Positions 10,355 to 20,157 of a DNA stretch of 64,000 nucleotides are shown here, piece after piece. Under the pieces are notes generated by a model that did not search any database, was not told the origin of the DNA, and saw only the letters and a list, made by a program, of their open reading frames with translations. Positions within the stretch are counted from its first letter, which is position 1. Every line of letters begins with the position of its first letter. The stretch comes from Moesziomyces globuligerus (lineage: Eukaryota > Basidiomycota > Ustilaginomycetes > Ustilaginales > Ustilaginaceae). The translations under genes and the position numbers were made by a program. The stretch lies in NCBI GenBank assembly GCA_030849465.1, contig JARVLF010000023.1, forward strand, positions 124,001 to 188,000, written 5' to 3'.

Positions 10355-12241
10355 ATGCCGACACACGCGTCGTCTTCGCAGCTGCCGGCGCGGCACGCCT
10401 CGCCCGGCTCGAGCAGCTCGATCAAACCCACGGGCTGGATCCGAGCCAGCTCGGCGACGAGCTCGGCGTCCAAGCCGCGGCCAGCCGTGCTGTCGGACCG
10501 TACCAACCTCCCGTCCGCGTCGATCCGCACGCCCTTGAGCGTCTCGTCGAAGCACGCCGTGGCGGCGCACAAGGCGTCGCGGCTGATTCAGCACACGCGC
10601 ACACCCGCCACCGCTAGAGCCACCAAGCAGCAGACGATCTCGAGGTTCTTTGCGCCCCACACCGCCCCAGCTGCGATGGCGAAGCCAAGGCACGAGGATG
10701 CGGTGGGATCGCCGAGTCTCGATCGACCACGCGCGCGCGAGGGTCGCGCGCAGCGCGCAGCGTCCGAGATGCACGCATCCAAGGTGGCAGGGTTGGACGA
10801 CGACGAGCTCGAGGCGCGTGCGGCCAATCTGCTCCGCGGCAGGTTCGGCAGCGTCTCGCGCTCGCTCAGCGCCAGCAGGTCGTCAACCCCGACCACAGCC
10901 GTCTCGCCCCCCACACCGCCCCAGCACCACCCACCACCAGCGCCCTCGCCACCGCAGCCGAAAGCGCGCCTCCACACCGAGCCCAAGAGGCCGGCACTGC
11001 CTCGGGCAGAGCGAAGCCGCACACCGCCATCGAGGCGCGTCGAGGCGGATCCGCCGTCGTCGCCGTTCCAGCCGACGCTGATGGCCGAGTCGCTCTCCAA
11101 CTTCACGCCGCCCAGCTGGGCGCGCGGCATGGAGCGCAAGCTCGCGCTCTTCCAGCGCATCGCCGGCGTACCGCCCGAGGTGATTCGCGAGCAGGAGCGC
11201 AGGCAGATGCGCGACGAGCTCGCCCGTGCGCATCGGCGCATGCAGGGCGCCACGCCTGCGGCGCTCAATACCGGTGCACGACGCAGAGTAGCCCAGCCCA
11301 GCGAGCGTGCTGCCTCGACGAGCAGGACGACGATCATGCGCAAGCAGACCAGAACAGAGGACGAGGAGGGGCCGGAGGTGTTGTTGCGGTCGCCGACGAC
11401 GAATCGGCGCATCTATGCGCTCGAGACGCAGCTCGGCGCGCCGATGAAGAGCGCGTTGACGCTGCAGCCCGCGTCGAGAAAGCAGCAGGACGAGGTGAGC
11501 GCGCAGCAGCGATGGGCGTCGGCTGGCGCCGACAGCTCGCGAACAAGAGACGAGGTCGAGGTGGGCGAGGATGCGACGGAGGACGAGTCCGAGACGCTGC
11601 CTCTGGCGTGGCCGGAAGCGGAGGAGCCGCGACTGCACGCGCAAGACGCAGACGAGACGCAGCCGCTTGCGTGGGACGGTGACGATGAGGCAGCGTGCGC
11701 GGCCGGAGAGCACAGGCTGATGGAGGTGCCGACGTCGGACGATGACGACCTGCTCACCGAGGCGGTGGCGGCAGTAGAGGCGCCGAGCGCCACCAGCTCG
11801 GCAGGGTCGAGCAAACGGCGTCGGACGGATGGCACGCCGACACGCGCGACGCACGCGCGTACGGCGAGTCCGGTCTCGCTCGTCTCGCAGGCGCGAGGCG
11901 CGGCTCGGTTCGACAGCGTCGTCGCCGCGCTGCGCAAGGAGGAGCGACGACACAACGTCGGCGCTCAGCTTAGCCTCGACGGCTTCGTCGCACGTCCCCA
12001 TCGCTCGGCCTCGCGAGACCAACCGATCGAGGATCTCGAGGATCTCCAAGATGTCTTGTCCGACGATGCCGACGAGACGCAGCCGCTCGAGTGGGACGAG
12101 ACTCGGTCAAGGCAAGGCGCAAGCATGTTGCACCTCGCCTCGTCGCAGCTCACCACTGCCAGCCAAGTGAGTCTGCCGAGCCCAGAGACGCTCGCCAGGG
12201 ATGCAGACACTCAGACGCGCGCGTTCTTCGATCGGCTCTAG
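10355..12241 (+). CDS. Unrecognised PIP-box protein with repeated ETQPLxW motifs
   Basis: A 628-residue, largely disordered protein that I cannot place in a family. A canonical PCNA-interacting motif, Q92-x-x-I95-x-x-F98-F99 (QQTISRFF), lies near the N-terminus. A short acidic motif occurs three times: T414 in ESETLPLAW, T435 in DADETQPLAWD and T575 in DADETQPLEWD. Two of these are Thr-Gln sites of the ATM/ATR type with Leu at +3, a spacing FHA domains can bind. A second, imperfect PIP-like string QLSLDGFV precedes the last copy. The middle holds a possible helical block near residues 225-310. Together these suggest a chromatin or replication-fork protein, but that is inference. The first ATG of the frame is used; no intron is evident. 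Its stop is 95 bp from the convergent CNX1 stop. Confidence 0.72.
   Translation: MPTHASSSQLPARHASPGSSSSIKPTGWIRASSATSSASKPRPAVLSDRTNLPSASIRTPLSVSSKHAVAAHKASRLIQHTRTPATARATKQQTISRFFAPHTAPAAMAKPRHEDAVGSPSLDRPRAREGRAQRAASEMHASKVAGLDDDELEARAANLLRGRFGSVSRSLSASRSSTPTTAVSPPTPPQHHPPPAPSPPQPKARLHTEPKRPALPRAERSRTPPSRRVEADPPSSPFQPTLMAESLSNFTPPSWARGMERKLALFQRIAGVPPEVIREQERRQMRDELARAHRRMQGATPAALNTGARRRVAQPSERAASTSRTTIMRKQTRTEDEEGPEVLLRSPTTNRRIYALETQLGAPMKSALTLQPASRKQQDEVSAQQRWASAGADSSRTRDEVEVGEDATEDESETLPLAWPEAEEPRLHAQDADETQPLAWDGDDEAACAAGEHRLMEVPTSDDDDLLTEAVAAVEAPSATSSAGSSKRRRTDGTPTRATHARTASPVSLVSQARGAARFDSVVAALRKEERRHNVGAQLSLDGFVARPHRSASRDQPIEDLEDLQDVLSDDADETQPLEWDETRSRQGASMLHLASSQLTTASQVSLPSPETLARDADTQTRAFFDRL
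10628..10651 (+). other. PIP-box coding segment (QxxIxxFF)
   Basis: Encodes Q-Q-T-I-S-R-F-F, a complete match to the PCNA-interacting consensus Q-x-x-[ILM]-x-x-[FY]-[FY], flanked by basic residues on the N-terminal side. Confidence 0.7.
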
Positions 12242-12336
12242 AACTCCACCCAACACAAACACACACACATGGGATCGACGAGCTTCGCCCCGGCACGGCG
12301 AGATTGAGGAGTGAAGTGTGACAGGGAGAGAGGAGA

Positions 12337-14462
12337 TTAGAGGATGGGGCCTAGGATCATGGCTTTGACGGCCGAGCCTGGAGCGAGGGTGGGCGAGGGA
12401 GAATCCGAGGTGAGCGGCGGGAGGGCGATGAGGGCGTTGGCCATCGACATGCTCTGCATGCCTCTGCACACGCTCAAGACGAACGTGGTCAGTCAAGTGG
12501 GATGGGCGGACATTTGTCGAAAGCAGGCGGGTTAGGATCGACTTACGAGGAGCGTTGGTTGCCGGTGGTCGTAGCGACGAGGCCTTGTTGGGGAGTGTTG
12601 CGGAGCGTAGCACGGTGGAACTCGGGCCTAGGGTCCAAACGCATCTGGCTGCCCAACGCCACGTCTACCAGCGGCAGACTCCACGCATTCGCCCCCGCCG
12701 AATCGGCCTCGACGGGTCGGATGCCGGCGAGCTTACGCAGTGCGGGGAGGACAAAGAGGTAGAAGGTGACGAGCGCCGAAGCCGGATTGCCGGGGAGCGC
12801 AAAGACGAGCTTACCCCCGGCGAGGGTAGCGAAGGTGGTGGGTTTGCCCGGTTTCATGGCGACGCGACCAAAGACAATGTGGGCCGAGAGATGGCGTTCG
12901 ATGAGCGGCTTGAGCAGGTCCGACTCGCCCATGCTCGTGCCACCGGTGGTGACGATGACGTCCGCCTCGTCCCTTGCGCGTCGGAGAGCGGCGAGGGTGG
13001 CGCCAACGTCGTCGCCGACAATGCCGAGGTCGATGACCTCAAACCCCTGACCGCTGATCGCAGCATGTAGACCAGGTCGGTTCGCATCATACACGCCGAA
13101 CCCCCACGACGCTGCCGACGCAGCAGACGAGCTGGTGGTGCCCGCGTCGAGCAGTTCGTTGCCCGTGCTCAGCAGCGCGACGCGCGGTTTACGGTACACC
13201 TCGACGCTGGAGCGACCGAGGAAGGCGAGCGTACCGATCTCGCCACCAAGAGCGCTGAGCATCGTGCCTCGAGGAAGCACCACCTGTCCTGCCGCAACAT
13301 CGCTCGCCTTGGCACGCACGTTCTCGCCCGCATCGACCTGGGCCAGCACGCGTACGCTGAGCTCCTCGCCATCGTGCGCAGTCAGCAGCTCGGTATCCTC
13401 CACCATGACCACAGCGTCCGTGCCGTGCGGCAACCCCTGACCGGTGTTGATGCGGAAGACCTCGCCCGCGCGCAGCGCACGCTGCTGGAGCGTCTTGAGC
13501 GTCACCACCGCATAGTCGCCCGCAGGCGTGGAGGCAGCGTGGACCGCATAGCCATCGACGTTGGTCGTGGCGCCCGGAGGAAGGTCCTGTTGGGCGACTA
13601 CGTCTTCGGCGAGCACGTGGCCGGTGAGCGCCGAGCCGAGGGGTAGCGTCTCGACGGTGCTGGCGTGCGGCGTATGGGTGGCGATGAGCGCGAGCGCGTC
13701 GTCGAGCGGCACGAGCGGATACGGCGAGACGCGGTGTCGCAGCGACGGCCCCGCGGCAGGATCGACGGTGCGAAACCCCGCATGCTCCGCAGCGGTAGTG
13801 CGCGGTTTGGGAGCAGAGTGACTATGCAACCCCGCACCGCCCGAGTGGTTGTGATGATGATGATGGTGGTGGTGGTGGTGTGAGTGGGCGTGACCGGTAT
13901 CGGTAGCGGTAGCGAGGGTTGATCTGTGTAGGCCTGCCTGCATCTGTCTGTGTCTGTCTTCGCCCGAGCCGCCAGCCAGCAGTTCGAGCGCATGCGAGAG
14001 GAGGCCGTTTGCGAGCAAGAGCTCGAGGCACTCTTTGACCGCCTTTGGCGACCCGGGCAGCGCCACGAGCAACGCGTCGGCGTCTCTGGCTTCGGACTTG
14101 CGGACGCCGGTGATGCTGCGCGAGAGGGCGGCGAGCGGGGTCTTTGCGAGCGAGTGGGCGGTGAGCGCATGCGTGAGCGCAGGCGTCGGACGCGTGATGA
14201 GCGGCGCCAGCGCCTCGGGCGTCACATCGCGCCGTCCGAAGCCCGTCCCACCCGAGGTGACGACCAACTCCAGCCCCTCGTCATCGACCATGCGGCGCAC
14301 GTGCTCTCGGATCTGAACCACATCGTCGGCGCATACGCTCCGCGTCACCGTGTAGCCCGCTTGGCCCAACTGCTCCGCCAGCAACGCCCCCGATCGGTCG
14401 GCACTCGGATCCGAGGCTGCAGTGTCCGAAATGGTCAGCACTCCCGCCCTGAACGACGCCAT
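12337..14462 (-). CDS. CNX1: Molybdenum cofactor biosynthesis protein, MogA-MoeA fusion (gephyrin/Cnx1 type)
   Basis: Carries out the last two steps of molybdenum cofactor synthesis: adenylation of molybdopterin (MogA-like G domain) and molybdate insertion (MoeA-like E domain). Exon 1 is 14462-12547; an 83-nt intron (12546-12464, GTAAGT, CTGAC, CAG) precedes a short exon 12463-12337, giving 680 residues. The G domain (1 to about 175) has VTSGGTGFGRRDVTPEAL. The E domain (about 236 on) has NVDGYAVHA, GEVFRINTG, GTDAVVMVEDTE, STGNEL, VTTGGTSMGESD, ALPGNPASA, and ends PGSAVKAMILG. The domain order is that of gephyrin and the reverse of plant Cnx1. The linker contains ten consecutive His (195-204) within a His/Ser segment. 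Splicing restores the conserved tail, which the unspliced frame lacks. Confidence 0.95.
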
Positions 14463-14859
14463 TGCGGTGATCGTTCTAACGTATTCGAAAGGATGCAGGC
14501 GGATGCGAAGGCGGTGGAAGAGGTGGATGGTGGATGCGGAGCAAGGCATAAGTGGAGTACGCACGCCCCCACGCTCAATATTTGCCCGCCGCCGCCGTTT
14601 CTCAGGGTCCCAGACGCGCTCTGGATTCCGGCTTTGGCATCCGCACAGGCTTCGCACACTGCGGCAACGTCTAGACCGCCGTCGACACGCACACATGGGT
14701 CCGACGCACGCACCGACACACGCACGCAAGCAGCGCCAGCGGCCAACACGGTCACAGGCAAAGTGTGGCCGGTGAGGTTTGAGAGTACAAGGGCAGAATA
14801 CAAGTAAGGACCAAACGGGTATACAGGGGGTTGATTTTGGTGCGCTTCGCGTGTGTGAT
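14463..14859. promoter_or_regulatory. CNX1 promoter and SH3-gene 3' region
   Basis: 397 bp between two minus-strand genes. It should contain the CNX1 promoter and the 3' UTR of the SH3 gene. No gene or clear repeat is seen. Confidence 0.45.
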
Positions 14860-16319
14860 CTATGCTGGCAGGGGGCCGGACCACTCGAGATAAGTGGCGG
14901 GCACGAGGCCCTTGACGTTGTGGTCGTCGCTCTTGACGGCGATGGCCCAGCCGCCCTCGAGCGAGCCTACGACGTGGAGGGTCTCTCCGGGGACGACGGC
15001 GAGCTCGTGCTCGGAAACGGGGTCGAACTCGTAGAGGACGGTGTAGACGCCCTCGGGGACGTTGGCATCGTCGCCGTCGTCGCCGTCGAACTCGTTTTCG
15101 TCGTCGGCGCCCTCGATGTAGAAGTCGTGCTCGGCCGAGTCGGCCTCCTCGTCCCGCTCGTCGTCGATCTGGGATTCCGAGGGCTCGGAGGGCTCGACGA
15201 GCGGCGCGCCGACGTGGCGTGGATCGTCTGGGGCAAAGGCAAAGTCGCGCACCTTGATGCTGGGTTCGGCGTCTAGGTGAGCCGCCTCGGTCGCCTTGGC
15301 AGTGTGGTAGCTGGTGCCGGAGCTTGGACGTATTGGCTGCATGCGCGAATCGGAGCTCGACTCGGGCTGATCCGCCGAGGAGGGCTGGGTCGAGACGGCG
15401 TGAGCTTGGGTGGACTCTGCGGAGCCTTTGAGAGACGCGGCTGCTGCTGCTTCGGTTGCTGATGGCGTCAAGGGAGACAGGCTGGTCGAGGCGGTGCTGA
15501 GGCGGCTGTGCGAGCTGGCCGAGCCCGAGGCAGGACGTAGTTGGGGCGATGCGATCGAGGTGGATGCCTGGGAGCTGCGCCGCGACGAGGCGCTTGCGAT
15601 CTTGGCGGCGGTCTGGTCGGAGTTGGGGAGCGAGGGCGGGCGTGTCGGCGTCGAAGGGCCGACACTGGAAGCGGGACGAGCGACGCCTTCTGCGACGGGC
15701 GAGAGAGGGCGGGACGATGCGGTTGGAGAAGGAGCGGCGGCCGAGGCCGAGGTCGACGAGGCGGCGCTGGCTGCGCTGGCTGCGCTGGCTGCGCTGGCTG
15801 CGTTGGCGGCGATTTGGATGTTGCGGCCGGGGGGAGGCGGTTTGAGGCGCCAGTCCTGGCCTTCCTCGGGCGCGGGGACGAAACCTCCCGAGGGGCTAGG
15901 ATAGAGGGTGTCGGCGGGGCCTGGTTTTGGCGGAGCGAGGGTGAGGGGCGATGGCTCGCTGGGCGAGTGTGCTAGGCTGGGTGAGGGGGAGGGCTGGAGG
16001 GAGAGCGCGCCGAGGGCGTCGGACGAGAGCGGGGTGGAGTTGACGCGGCTGAGCTCGGGCGTGAGTGTGGATGCCGAGAGGAAGACGGCGTCGGCCGATT
16101 TACGATCGGGCCTGGTGGAGGGCGCATCTGCATCCGCACCCGCATCCGCCTTGGCATTGGCAGCTGCGAGTTGGAGAGACGAGGCCGAGGCAGAGGCCGA
16201 GGCAGAGGCCGAGGCAGAGCGGATCGAGGTCAGCGAGGCGGTGGGCAAGCAGCGTGTTGCGGCGGAGGCAACGAATCTGGGCAGCACTTACATTTGAGCC
16301 TCGCTTCTATGGACGGCAT
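14860..16319 (-). CDS. SH3-domain protein (Nbp2/Skb5-like)
   Basis: A 443-residue protein with a single C-terminal SH3 domain at about 375-438 (YTVLYEFDPVSEHEL, GETLHVVGSLEGGWAIA, GLVPATYLEW). This layout, an acidic stretch and then a terminal SH3, resembles budding-yeast Nbp2 and fission-yeast Skb5, adaptors for PAK kinases and phosphatases. The rest is Ser/Pro/Ala-rich and disordered. The long open frame has no ATG near its 5' end, since its first codon at 16287 is GTG. The supported model is a 28-nt first exon, 16319-16292 (MPSIEARLK), a 128-nt intron (16291-16164, GTAAGT, GCTGAC, CAG) and exon 2 at 16163-14860. Splicing removes a repetitive Ser/Ala stretch. The SH3 call is firm; the orthology is tentative. 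Confidence 0.82.
15762..15811 (+). repeat. 9-nt tandem repeat in the SH3 gene
   Basis: GCTGCGCTG-type units repeat about five times and encode an (Ala-Ala-Ser)n run on the minus strand within the disordered part of the SH3 protein. Confidence 0.8.
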
Positions 16320-17085
16320 GCCGTAGGAGCGGCGGATCCAAGCTAAAGGCTAACCAGATTGGAGCGACGAGGTGTGTGTGTTGCGGATGTGGCCTTCCGT
16401 GGCGGTTTGCGCAGAGGGAGGTGAGTGCGTACGCACTTGGGCTGAATGGATGCGATGTGGACGAGAAGCGGACGAGGATGGGTGGATGAGGGCAAGCAGT
16501 GCGTGCGGTCGGCTCGAGTGGCCGTGTGTTGGTTGGCGCACCGCCATTGAGCTGAGCCAGCCGCCGCAGTCTCCGAGTGCCGCGGATAGCATCGTCGGCG
16601 CTGCGCTGCTGCTCCCGCAAATTTCATCGAGCTGTCGAGCCGCTGTCGAGCCGCTGTCGAGCTGTCGAGCCTCGGACGCGTTGGCAATGGCGCCAACCAA
16701 AGCTCGCCGCGGTGGTCGGCAGACCCAACTCGGCTCATCCGCCACTTCATTCCGCTCAAATTCACGGCCGGATAAAACCACACTCGAGCCGATCCATTCT
16801 GTTAGAGCCAAGAGCCGCACCGCTCGCGGGCGACAAGACGGCCAAAAGAAAAAGATTTTGAGAGCGAGAGCGCACACGATCAGTGCCTTCAACCGCTTGC
16901 ACTTCTTCCAGCTCGTCTCACCCACCACCCGTCCACCTCGACCCTACCTGTCCGAGCAGCTTGCCCTTCTTCGTCGACACCTTCTGCATCCGCCACACTC
17001 GTCGCATCCTCTGCTTCTCTGGAAGCCGCCTCTTCCACCCGCATCGCATCCCGGCCTGGCTCGCACCGCGCATCCTACACTCAGC
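16320..17085. promoter_or_regulatory. Divergent promoter, SH3 gene and uL24m
   Basis: 766 bp between two divergent starts. It carries a GAGCCGCTGTC-type direct repeat near 16630-16672 and an ACGCGT site at 16676-16681. The uL24m frame is open through part of it, but that translation looks like leader sequence. Confidence 0.55.
16627..16672 (+). repeat. TCGAGC(CGC)TG direct repeat
   Basis: Four or five imperfect copies of an 8- to 11-nt unit with the core CTGTCGAGC, upstream of uL24m. Confidence 0.75.
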
Positions 17086-18405
17086 ATGTCGGGCAACGGC
17101 ACCACCAGCAGCGTGCTCCGCTCCCTCCGCCATCTCACCCCACCCACCAAGGGCTCCAAGTTCGCCATCCGAGCGCCCTCCCATGCCGCCCACACGCCCA
17201 AATTCGTCCAGCCAAAAGATCGCATCCCCTTCTGGAACATCGTTCCCGGTGACCATGTCAAGCTCCGCTCCGGCCGCGTCGGCCAGGCAGAGGGCCTCGA
17301 TGCGTCCGAAAAGATCCGAGGCGAAGGCGTCGTCGTCAGCGTAGACAGGGAGAAGAACTGGCTCTGGCTGCGCGACGTCGACGAGTCCAACAAGCTCGCA
17401 CCCAAGGCGCTCCGACACATTGTCCCCCGTCTCGTCGACCCCACCGCTCCCGAAAAGGGCTACGGCCCCAACGTCACCGAGATCCCCCGTCCCATCCACT
17501 ACTCGAACGTCATGCTCAAGATCCCCGGCTCGGACCAGTACGCCGTGCGTCTCTCCCGCTCCGCAGCAAAGTACGACAAGCGCAAGGGCATCTACGTCTG
17601 GAAACGCTTTGCCACCATCAAGGCTTCCGAAGAGAAGCTCCTCCAGACCGGCAAGGCGTTTGAAAAGGTCGAAGTCCCCTGGCCTACCCTGCCCGGCAAG
17701 CGAAGGATCCGCGACACCTCATCCATGAGCGCTAAGAACGTCGTCGAGGGCGAGACCTGGGCGCCGTGGAGACCCGAGGACCCCGTCTTGCTCCCCGAAC
17801 GCAAGGGCCTCACCTCGCCCCAATCCGAGCGCCGCGCAGAGGCGCTTGCCCGCGAGAGGTTGCAGCGTGCATCCCAACGCGCGTCCGACGCCGGCCCCTC
17901 GGCTCCCGCGGATGCGCTCGGCACCTATGCTGGATTCAAGCAGGGCCGCGTCAAGCCTCCCCCCATCGCCCAGCCGCCCACGCCTGCAGAGACCATCCGA
18001 CTTCGTGCGCAAGCCGCCTCGGCCTGGGCCAGCGGCGATGCCATCGAGGCGCACCGTCAGGAGGGCGGCCTCTCGTTCCTCTGGCGCGACTACCTCGACG
18101 TCGCCCCGCGACACGGTCCTGCAAGCGGCGGCGACTGGGGCGAATTGCCAGATGGCTCGTCCAACGCCGGTCTGGATGCGCCAAGAGACCCGCGCGACGG
18201 TCGTCTCACCGACGGCGTCAGTCGCAACGACGTCGACCGCATGCCCATCGAGCTCCTCATGACGCGCGACCTCACCAACGAGCGCGGCCTCAAGTGGAGG
18301 ATGAGGAGGTGGAAGGACAAGCAGGCCCAAAAGCAACAAGAGGCCGCAAAGGAGCATCGCGCACGCTCCGATCTGCTCAAGGAACTCGACGCCCTCAAAG
18401 TCTAG
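17086..18405 (+). CDS. MRPL40: Mitochondrial large-subunit ribosomal protein uL24m
   Basis: A 439-residue intronless protein. The N-terminus (MSGNGTTSSVLRSLRHL) has the character of a mitochondrial presequence. A KOW/L24-type core lies at about 65-115: IVPGDHVKLRSGRVGQ, followed by GEGVVVSVDREKNWLWL. The following PRPIHYSNVMLKIP segment is typical of fungal mitochondrial L24 proteins, which like this one are much longer than bacterial L24. Budding-yeast Mrpl40 is the counterpart. The C-terminal 100 residues are charged and end in a Lys/Gln-rich helix. The ATG at 17086 is preferred over in-frame ATGs upstream because translation before it is low-complexity and basic. The gene is convergent with the ACBP gene, with stops 153 bp apart. 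Confidence 0.88.
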   Translation: MSGNGTTSSVLRSLRHLTPPTKGSKFAIRAPSHAAHTPKFVQPKDRIPFWNIVPGDHVKLRSGRVGQAEGLDASEKIRGEGVVVSVDREKNWLWLRDVDESNKLAPKALRHIVPRLVDPTAPEKGYGPNVTEIPRPIHYSNVMLKIPGSDQYAVRLSRSAAKYDKRKGIYVWKRFATIKASEEKLLQTGKAFEKVEVPWPTLPGKRRIRDTSSMSAKNVVEGETWAPWRPEDPVLLPERKGLTSPQSERRAEALARERLQRASQRASDAGPSAPADALGTYAGFKQGRVKPPPIAQPPTPAETIRLRAQAASAWASGDAIEAHRQEGGLSFLWRDYLDVAPRHGPASGGDWGELPDGSSNAGLDAPRDPRDGRLTDGVSRNDVDRMPIELLMTRDLTNERGLKWRMRRWKDKQAQKQQEAAKEHRARSDLLKELDALKV

Positions 18406-18558
18406 CCCGTGACCGTCATTCGCTCAGCAGCATGCATCTTAGACCTCTGTTTCCTTGCGCCTTTCGGTTGCAATCCATCGCTTGCCAAGCACCTCGCTGC
18501 TGATCGTGATTGAAGAATAGGATTGGGATTTTCTAAGCTGTGAGCAGCGTGAGAAAGC

Positions 18559-20157
18559 TCAGACGCCTGCTTCCGCCACCAGCTGCTTTGCCGTGGGCGA
18601 TCTTCGGAGCACTGCCTGTTGGAGACGCTTGAGCAGCCGCAGCATGAGCAAGGGATCGCCGCGGCCCGTGATGCGCTTGAACGCGTAGAGGAAGAAGCTC
18701 GAGACGAGTGCGAGGCTGATGACGTCCAGAGCCAGTCTGGCGCCGAGGTTGATGAGCGCCACCAGGATGCGAACGGGCGAGGTCAAAAGATGCAAAGCCG
18801 CCGCGCTGCGGTCGTTGGCTCCTCCGCCTTCCGCCAGGAAGCTGGGCGCAAGCGCCTCGGATCGAGCGCCGCGAGCGACGGCGTTGAGGCCGATGAGCTG
18901 GCGCACATCGTCGACAATGTTCATGATGGCCGCATACAGGCGTGCACGGCCAGACTGGTTGGAGCGTGCATGCGGACGCCTCGCATCGTCGGAGCCTCCG
19001 GATGGCGATCGGCTCTCGACGCGATTCAGGCGCTCGTGCAGCGCGGCGAGGGATGCCTGGATCGACTGGAGCGCCATCTCCATGTCCGGCCGCGGCGTGC
19101 GCTGCGTCGAGCCCGCATTGGACGGCGGTCGTGGCGGATAGACGGGAGCGGGCGCTGTTCTGGTCCCAACTGAGCGACCGCCGACGGAGGAAGCGGCGTA
19201 TGTGCTGCGTTGATAGTGACCCGGTTCGCCCTGGCGAGGATAGTTGGAGCCGGCGACGGATGCGGCGGTCGATTGAGGCGCATAGGCGTGGCGCGCGTAG
19301 CCGCCCTGCACCGAGGAAGGACCTCGAGGACGAAGGCCGTGAGATGGCTCGTGGGCCGAGGGGGTAGGTTGGTTGGAGCGAGAGGGCGGAGCGCGAGCGT
19401 AGCCTTCGGTGGCCGAGACGGAGCCTGGCCGAGGCTGAGGGCGGTAGGATTGAAGGGAAGGGGGTGCGTGAGAGGTGGAAGGACGAGGCGCACCGCGAAA
19501 GGGACCCGGTTGAGAGCCGAGATGGTCGTCCTCGGAGGATGTGTGCTCCGAGTCTGACGCAACGGGAGTCCTTCCTGGCGAGATGGCAGAGGGAGCGCCG
19601 CCACCGCGGGTGGCAGCGGTGCTGGTGCCAGTGACGGAAGGAGGATGAGGAGCGAGGTGGATGGGCAGCTGGGGGCCAGCTTGACGGGAAGGGCCAGAGG
19701 GAGGTGGATGGAGGCCAGTGGGGTCGAGGCGCTGCTGGTCGTCGATGTCGGTGTCGGTGAGCGAGTCGTCGTCCGAGTCGACCTGGGCTAGGGATCCGTC
19801 CATGACGCGCTGAGCGACCTGTCCGGAAAAGTTTTCGAGCTCTTGGATGAGGGCTGCGGCCTGGGGACGGTCGCTGAAGCGGCGGAGGATCCTCAGCATG
19901 GACTCGACGTACATCTGCTTTGCATCGCGCGGGGGCAAGCCGCTGACTTTGGCCCAAGCGTCCCACTTTGCTCTGCCGAGCATGTCGAGCATGCCTGGCC
20001 GCTTGGAGCGCACGTCGCCCTCTGTGGCTTGCTTGTAGAGGCTGTAGAGGGCCAGCTTCTCCTCGTAGGACGTCTGTATTGGACCCGACTTTGGAAGGCT
20101 CTGGACCATGTCGACGGTCTTGACGAACAGCGCGTCGATGACATCTGCGCTGCTCAT
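18559..20157 (-). CDS. Acyl-CoA-binding membrane protein (ACBD5/Atg37-like)
   Basis: A 532-residue intronless protein. Residues about 5-100 form a complete acyl-CoA-binding domain with the signature KLALYSLYKQATEGDV, KRPGMLDMLGRAKWDAW and DAKQMYVESM. A long disordered Ser/Pro/Gly/Arg region follows, then a helical stretch near 360-385. A hydrophobic segment at about 460-495 ends in a basic tail, as in a C-terminally anchored membrane protein. This is the layout of ACBD5 and of yeast Atg37, which sit in the peroxisomal membrane, handle very-long-chain acyl-CoA and support pexophagy and ER contact. The divergent neighbour is PEX3, which fits that location. The ACBP domain is certain; orthology to Atg37 is inference. 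Confidence 0.87.
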   Translation of the reverse strand: MSSADVIDALFVKTVDMVQSLPKSGPIQTSYEEKLALYSLYKQATEGDVRSKRPGMLDMLGRAKWDAWAKVSGLPPRDAKQMYVESMLRILRRFSDRPQAAALIQELENFSGQVAQRVMDGSLAQVDSDDDSLTDTDIDDQQRLDPTGLHPPPSGPSRQAGPQLPIHLAPHPPSVTGTSTAATRGGGAPSAISPGRTPVASDSEHTSSEDDHLGSQPGPFRGAPRPSTSHAPPSLQSYRPQPRPGSVSATEGYARAPPSRSNQPTPSAHEPSHGLRPRGPSSVQGGYARHAYAPQSTAASVAGSNYPRQGEPGHYQRSTYAASSVGGRSVGTRTAPAPVYPPRPPSNAGSTQRTPRPDMEMALQSIQASLAALHERLNRVESRSPSGGSDDARRPHARSNQSGRARLYAAIMNIVDDVRQLIGLNAVARGARSEALAPSFLAEGGGANDRSAAALHLLTSPVRILVALINLGARLALDVISLALVSSFFLYAFKRITGRGDPLLMLRLLKRLQQAVLRRSPTAKQLVAEAGV

